From Gammaproteobacteria bacterium 42_54_T18 (lineage in GTDB: Bacteria > Pseudomonadota > Gammaproteobacteria > Pseudomonadales > Ketobacteraceae): a stretch of 64,000 bases of DNA. Each line of letters opens with the position of its first letter. The first letter of the stretch is position 1. Below are positions 59,563-64,000 of this stretch, piece after piece. The notes under the pieces were generated by a model. It did no database searches, was not told where the DNA came from, and saw only the letters and a list, made by a program, of their open reading frames with translations. Both the position numbers and the translations under genes were made by a program. The DNA lies in assembly GCA_002163245.1 (NCBI GenBank), contig MAAL01000110.1:1-64000 (forward strand), read 5' to 3'.

Positions 59563-61935
59563 TTAGTTCTGACAACTTCCAGGCATTGCGGAAATCCAAT
59601 CCCTTATCAGGTTAGCACCTTCCGTATGAACAATTGAGCGCCCTAATTCTGGCATACGAACTGCGGGATCATTGGACTGCATGCGATATGCCATTATTGA
59701 ATCGTCAGGGGCTCCAGGAGAAATATCTACCAACAAACCGCCAGAACCAGACCCGGCGGCTACAGGTGTCTTACACACACCATAACTAGTAGCATTACTT
59801 TCTTCTTCATTCAAATGCAAACCAGTTGCATCTGCCCTGCCACCTTCAATATGACAGTGGGCGCACTGCACATCAAGGTACGCTCGTGCTCTTTCATCCA
59901 ACGATGCAGATTCATCTTTCCAATCAACAGATTTAGGTGCATCAACTGGATCAGAAGGTGCGCCTACCAAAATTCCGGCATCAGCCCAGTGAGCCAACTG
60001 GTTTTCAACAACATCGCCATAGTCCAAAACTGAATTCATGAGCTTAGCTTTTGGCCCAATAGGTCGAAATAAATCGCCAGATTTACGGTGGCAGCTTGCA
60101 CATTGATTCTTCCGTGGCACAGCGTATCCATCCAAAGCAATTAACTCACCTGCCTCATTTGAAACCATTGCACTTAACACGGCCCCCTCATTAGCCAACT
60201 CAGCATCAGAAATTGCGGCATTCCATACATAAGGTAACCCTACCCAGCCAGACGCTCGCTTAATCAGTAAACGCACTTCCAAAATCTGCTGATCATGGCC
60301 AATTGCTTCTGCAGCAAATGTTTTGACAATAACTGAGCCAATAGGAAAGTCAAAGATATCGATATCTGAATAGGTAGCCTGCGAACCTTCAGGGACATAG
60401 ACAAATCGATACTTACTCGCATAATCCGTAAATAGTGGAGAAATCAAATCGTAAGGAATACCGCCATTTGCATTTTGTGTAGGGTCGGAAGCATCATCAA
60501 ACAGTCGATAAGATGACAGCAGCGGACAATCTACAACAAACGCCCCGCTGTTAACTGCAGTTCCTTCAGTAGCACATAGTGCTGCAACTTCTTCGTCTGT
60601 ATATTCAGCATCAGGTTCAGGAACCTCTGGCCAAGGTGCCAATTCAACACCATCCCAAGACGTATTTAGACACTGGTGTGGCGTAATATCTGTTGTCAAC
60701 AACCCTCCAGCAGGTAGCCCCAACCACTTAAACAGCGTTGATACTTCTGACATCCGAATATTACCAAAACTAGAATCTTTTCCATCGACGTGCTTGTTTT
60801 CACTGATACAAATTTGAGCGTTCACTAATGAATCACGAGCAACACCATCAACAATTATATCGGATACTTTTTTCCAATGAATTAGAAAGTCTAACGCAAT
60901 AAGAATACCCATCTCTCCCGAAGACCAAGGATAACCACTTTGGCGATGCATCACGTTATCGCGAATATTAATAAATTCGGGATAAGGATCATAACCATCC
61001 GGTATTGGTGTTCCATCAATAATCGTCACGGTATTAAAACTGGAAACTAACATGCTTCCTGTTTTGTTCCCCGTTACCACATTGTCATATATGTCAACGT
61101 AGTCTGTAGCAAGAATCATTAAGCCTGTTCCTGTCGGAACCTTTCCCACAATATTTCCAGCAGGAGCAAAATTCTTAGTATTATTGTTAATCGATGTATT
61201 GTTATAAACACGAGTATGATGCCCAGCCTGAGTCAACCCGGGCAAATCAAACACCAAAATACCACCTGTATTATTTTGGGCTAAGTTACCATACACATCT
61301 GCGTATTGTGAATTTTCTATTTCAATGCCGGCGACGTTATATTCCGCTATATTATTTCGAATAATAATGTATTTAGATTGTCCAACGTAAATACCAGCAT
61401 CAGAGGCCCCCTTAACAACACTATCTTCAATCAGAACATTTTCACATAACACCGGGTATAAACCATAAGCGCCATTATTCTCATCTGGGCCATTTGTCCA
61501 TTCGACTCTTACCCTACGAATAACAACACCATTGGAACCCTCAATTCTTAGGCCATCCCCTGCTGTATCCTCGATAGCAAAATCTTCGGCCACAAAAGCA
61601 TCAGCAAACACTTGAATACCTTCAGCACCATCTGCCTGCCCCTTAAAAGACAATATGGTTTTGTCCATGCCCTTCCCGCGTAGCGTAATATGAGACGTTA
61701 AAATAATAACATCACTGCTAAATTGAAAGGTCCCCTCTGGCAACTCTATGACGGTTCCCGGCTGCGCAGTTAACAAAGCCTCACGCAAATCATATGAAAA
61801 AGTCTCCGATGCTTCCAGCACCACAATATTATCGTAGTCTTGAGCCTGCGCTGTTGATAAACAAAGTAAGCTCAACAACACTGCTAAAATCCGACTACTT
61901 GTTCTAAATGCCCCCATGCCTTTAGAAAAAGCCAT
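59563..61935 (-). CDS. Secreted beta-helix/diheme cytochrome fusion
   Basis: A 790-residue exported protein made of two parts. The N-terminal signal (ILAVLLSLLCLSTAQAQ) precedes a right-handed parallel beta-helix at about 30-420, with repeats such as RIEGSNGVVIRRVRV, GIYVGQSKYIIIRNN and GIEIENSQYADVYGN, like TIGR03805. The C-terminal part (about 450-790) matches the SO2930/HNE_0200 diheme cytochrome family (YDLISPLFTDYASKYRF, FPIGSVIVKTF) and has two CxxCH heme motifs, CASCH near residue 612 and CAHCH near residue 690, plus an Met-containing MPELGRS end. These two families are usually adjacent genes; here they are one frame. CAGGAGAG supports the first ATG. Substrate unknown. Confidence 0.82.
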   Translation of the reverse strand: MAFSKGMGAFRTSSRILAVLLSLLCLSTAQAQDYDNIVVLEASETFSYDLREALLTAQPGTVIELPEGTFQFSSDVIILTSHITLRGKGMDKTILSFKGQADGAEGIQVFADAFVAEDFAIEDTAGDGLRIEGSNGVVIRRVRVEWTNGPDENNGAYGLYPVLCENVLIEDSVVKGASDAGIYVGQSKYIIIRNNIAEYNVAGIEIENSQYADVYGNLAQNNTGGILVFDLPGLTQAGHHTRVYNNTSINNNTKNFAPAGNIVGKVPTGTGLMILATDYVDIYDNVVTGNKTGSMLVSSFNTVTIIDGTPIPDGYDPYPEFINIRDNVMHRQSGYPWSSGEMGILIALDFLIHWKKVSDIIVDGVARDSLVNAQICISENKHVDGKDSSFGNIRMSEVSTLFKWLGLPAGGLLTTDITPHQCLNTSWDGVELAPWPEVPEPDAEYTDEEVAALCATEGTAVNSGAFVVDCPLLSSYRLFDDASDPTQNANGGIPYDLISPLFTDYASKYRFVYVPEGSQATYSDIDIFDFPIGSVIVKTFAAEAIGHDQQILEVRLLIKRASGWVGLPYVWNAAISDAELANEGAVLSAMVSNEAGELIALDGYAVPRKNQCASCHRKSGDLFRPIGPKAKLMNSVLDYGDVVENQLAHWADAGILVGAPSDPVDAPKSVDWKDESASLDERARAYLDVQCAHCHIEGGRADATGLHLNEEESNATSYGVCKTPVAAGSGSGGLLVDISPGAPDDSIMAYRMQSNDPAVRMPELGRSIVHTEGANLIRDWISAMPGSCQN

Positions 61936-62266
61936 ATTTCTCTCCTGTTTGTTTTTCTTATTAAAAATTTCTTTATTGATACAGTTGCACTAATTGTTCA
62001 TGAATCACGACCATTAACGCTTACGAGACGGCAGTACCATCTTGACTCGTGAGTTTCGCCGCTCGCCAATTGATAAGCAAGGTTATATTGGGCATTGGAA
62101 ACATTTCAACACAATTAGAAGGCCTAAAATTAAGTGAACTGCTAACGAACTAATCTATGGATTAGAAATACAAGAAGACACAACAAATGCTAGACAATGA
62201 AGGCCCCAGGAGGCACATTAAAGCTGAACGGTGATTCTCTTTTGATTTAACAACCGGAGCCTCCTT
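61936..62266. other. Intergenic region between divergent cytochrome and SDR genes
   Basis: About 330 bases between two divergent genes, presumably with promoters for both and ribosome-binding sites at each edge (CAGGAGAG leftward, GGAGCCTCC rightward). I see no convincing operator, repeat or small gene. Confidence 0.45.
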
Positions 62267-63085
62267 ATGAACTCACAAAAATCCGTTTTAGTTACTGGTG
62301 GGGGCTCCGGCATAGGCAAAGAAATCTGTAAACGATTCTACATTGAAGGCTACGAACTTGTTGTTGTCAGTTTAGATGCCAGTGAGTTAGAGGCTTTACA
62401 GAATGAACTTTTATCCCTCAAAATGACTAACTCTAGTCCGATTCACTGCCTGCCCCTAGATTTAACTGACTCAAATGCAATGCATAAAATTGCTGATTTT
62501 TGTGACAGAATCCAATGCGATATTGATATTTTAATAAATAACGCAGGCTTTGGTTTGCATGATAAACATGCAGACCTTAATCTTGATCAAGTCAGTTCCA
62601 TGCTGAACCTCAACATTCTTGCAGTATCCAGTTTATGCCATTTATTTGCCAACAGAATGCAACATTCAAAAACACCAACGTCGAAAACCATCATTAACAT
62701 TGGATCAACAACTGCTTTTCAGCCAATCCCCATGTTAGCGGCCTATGCTGCCTCAAAAGCCTTTGTTGTCAGTTTTTCAGAAGCTCTTTCTGTTGAACTA
62801 AAAGAAAACGGTATTGATGTTCATTGTGTTTGCCCCGGCACAACAAAAACACCTTTTTTGGATGTTGCAGGGCTAAGTGACAATACTAAATTTGGATCCA
62901 CAGCTTATATTGCCCACAAAATTGCCATGTCCCCGAAAGACGTAGCAAATCTTGCATTTAATATCGTAGGATCAAAAAATATTACCGCAGTACCAGGGCT
63001 GGTAAATAAATTGCATTACCAAATAACTCACTGGTTGCCTAATATTATAATTCAACCCGTAGTAAACAGATTATTCAACCGCTGA
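62267..63085 (+). CDS. Short-chain dehydrogenase/reductase
   Basis: A classical SDR of 272 residues. NAD(P)-binding TGGGSGIG near the N-terminus, NNAG, catalytic Ser in NIGSTTAF and YAASK are all present, followed by PG and a C-terminal substrate-lid region rich in aromatic residues. The set resembles DltE/YqjQ-type SDRs; substrate unknown. AAGCTGAACGG and GGAGCC lie upstream. Divergent from the beta-helix/cytochrome gene and convergent with the ADC-like gene, whose 3' end it overlaps by 15 bases. Confidence 0.88.
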   Translation: MNSQKSVLVTGGGSGIGKEICKRFYIEGYELVVVSLDASELEALQNELLSLKMTNSSPIHCLPLDLTDSNAMHKIADFCDRIQCDIDILINNAGFGLHDKHADLNLDQVSSMLNLNILAVSSLCHLFANRMQHSKTPTSKTIINIGSTTAFQPIPMLAAYAASKAFVVSFSEALSVELKENGIDVHCVCPGTTKTPFLDVAGLSDNTKFGSTAYIAHKIAMSPKDVANLAFNIVGSKNITAVPGLVNKLHYQITHWLPNIIIQPVVNRLFNR

Positions 63086-63934
63086 CGCCAACTGCGTGGG
63101 AATAGAGGCTTCAAAAAAAACAGCATCGGTTCCCGACAAAATTTCCTGCCAGATATACGGTTTAAAGGATAAACGCTGGAGATTATCTCCAAGAACAAAC
63201 GTATCATTTGAACCAATTAAACCCATTCGCCCCCATCCGCTTAACAATGTTTCAGCCCGGGTCTGCTTATAATCCGTTGGTGTCCACGACGCCAGATTCA
63301 ACAGCAAAGGACTCCACAAACCAAATTCCTTTTTTAATTCAAAATTGAGCTCAACTGAAGATACTGAAGTTGACCAAAAGCGATTCTCTATCTGAAATTG
63401 CTCATAGGTTTTAGGGATACCCCACACCTCAATCCCAGTTGTAATAGCAAGTGGGCTATCTAAAGAGATCTTTTCAAAGTAGACGCCTGTATCTGGTACT
63501 TTACCCGCCAAAAAATCCTTAACAGAAGGTAAATAGGAACTTCCAAATCCAATAAGATTTTCGACTATTGTTGCCTCTGGATTCGTTGTTACACCAATTA
63601 ACGTCATAATTTCTTGGTACGGCCCAAGACCAGCATCTCGATAATCAAGCACGTAAATTATTGCTAACCCTTTATCATCTGAAACTTTTATTGGGTACAG
63701 ATCATTTGCTCGCATTCCACTAGCAGCAGCTTCAAAATCAATTGTTCCAATAATAGCCATTCCCCACAAGTTACTTACATGCAGAGGAAGATGAATTTCT
63801 TGACCAGTAGTTAGTATTGTGGGGGTTTCATTTTGCGGATAATCATCCAGTAAACCGCCGTAAACATAACCAGAAAAAAATACATTTTGTAAAATCACTA
63901 ACAATAACAAATTTAATCGTAATAAATACTTCAT
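63071..63934 (-). CDS. Exported acetoacetate-decarboxylase-like protein
   Basis: A 287-residue protein with an N-terminal signal (LNLLLLVILQNVFFSGYVYG) and an ADC-superfamily fold: YRDAGLGPYQEIMTLIG (with the conserved Glu region) and GIEVWGIPKTYEQF. The PK of the latter aligns with the Schiff-base Lys of acetoacetate decarboxylase, but the next Lys is Thr. I start at the ATG at 63934, with CAGGGAG well placed; a GTG at 63940 is too close to that site. ADC-like exported proteins are of unknown function. Neighbours are an SDR and a secreted cytochrome fusion. Confidence 0.72.
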   Translation of the reverse strand: MKYLLRLNLLLLVILQNVFFSGYVYGGLLDDYPQNETPTILTTGQEIHLPLHVSNLWGMAIIGTIDFEAAASGMRANDLYPIKVSDDKGLAIIYVLDYRDAGLGPYQEIMTLIGVTTNPEATIVENLIGFGSSYLPSVKDFLAGKVPDTGVYFEKISLDSPLAITTGIEVWGIPKTYEQFQIENRFWSTSVSSVELNFELKKEFGLWSPLLLNLASWTPTDYKQTRAETLLSGWGRMGLIGSNDTFVLGDNLQRLSFKPYIWQEILSGTDAVFFEASIPTQLASAVE

Positions 63935-64000
63935 AACCACTCCCTGTTATAGACCATCCACAACGCGCATTACTATCACCGCAGATAAATCTGCCGAGCA

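Overview
The window looks like a chromosomal segment of a moderately low-GC (mid-40s % by eye) marine-type gammaproteobacterium near the Pseudomonadales/Cellvibrionales. The evidence is gene order: gacA-uvrC-pgsA-tRNA(Gly-Cys-Leu), ftsK-lolA-rarA-crcB-serS-cysG, tusDCBE-ybiB, trxB-aat-bpt-infA, clpA-clpS/cspD, and nudJ-mnmA-hflD-purB-roxA all match Pseudomonas-like core order. I cannot name the genus.

Layout. (1) 1-2022 is the end of an integrated element: a P4-type tyrosine integrase and a small MerR/AlpA-like DNA-binding protein next to a tRNA-Leu, the likely attachment site. The rest of the element lies left of the window. (2) 2047-8610 is core: tRNA-Cys, tRNA-Gly, pgsA, uvrC, gacA, deaD, ppnP, tRNA-Thr, tRNA-Ser. 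(3) 8909-22819 is core: a Bax inhibitor-1 family membrane protein, the sulfur-relay operon tusDCBE, ybiB, a chemotaxis receptor, then leftward cysG, serS, crcB, rarA, lolA, ftsK and an alanine-dehydrogenase-like gene. (4) 23020-29467 holds trxB and a complete N-degron set (aat, bpt, clpA, clpS) with infA and cspD. (5) 29663-41171 holds rluE, moaCDE, a two-repeat protein of unknown function, nudJ-mnmA-hflD-purB-roxA, two conserved unknowns and glcB.

(6) 41419-64000 is more accessory: a Tat-exported PhoD-like phosphatase, a LysR regulator, a DUF2760-Hsp70-Hsp70 operon, a neutral-ceramidase-like protein, a bufferin-type (DUF2282/DUF692/DUF2063/DoxX) RiPP operon, a Cys-rich unknown, gltX with tRNA-Ala and tRNA-Glu, a stand-alone PilJ-type sensor domain, a secreted beta-helix/diheme cytochrome fusion, a short-chain dehydrogenase and an exported acetoacetate-decarboxylase-like protein.

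The best candidates for little-described biology are the bufferin operon (with a hairpin that may attenuate transcription after the precursor gene), the DUF2760-Hsp70-Hsp70 operon (no J-protein or GrpE nearby), and the beta-helix/diheme fusion with its SDR and ADC-like neighbours. Three terminators also share a CAGGCATAAAAAA flank, and a perfect 36-bp-arm inverted repeat separates infA from clpA. All function calls rest on reading motifs and gene order; no database search was run.
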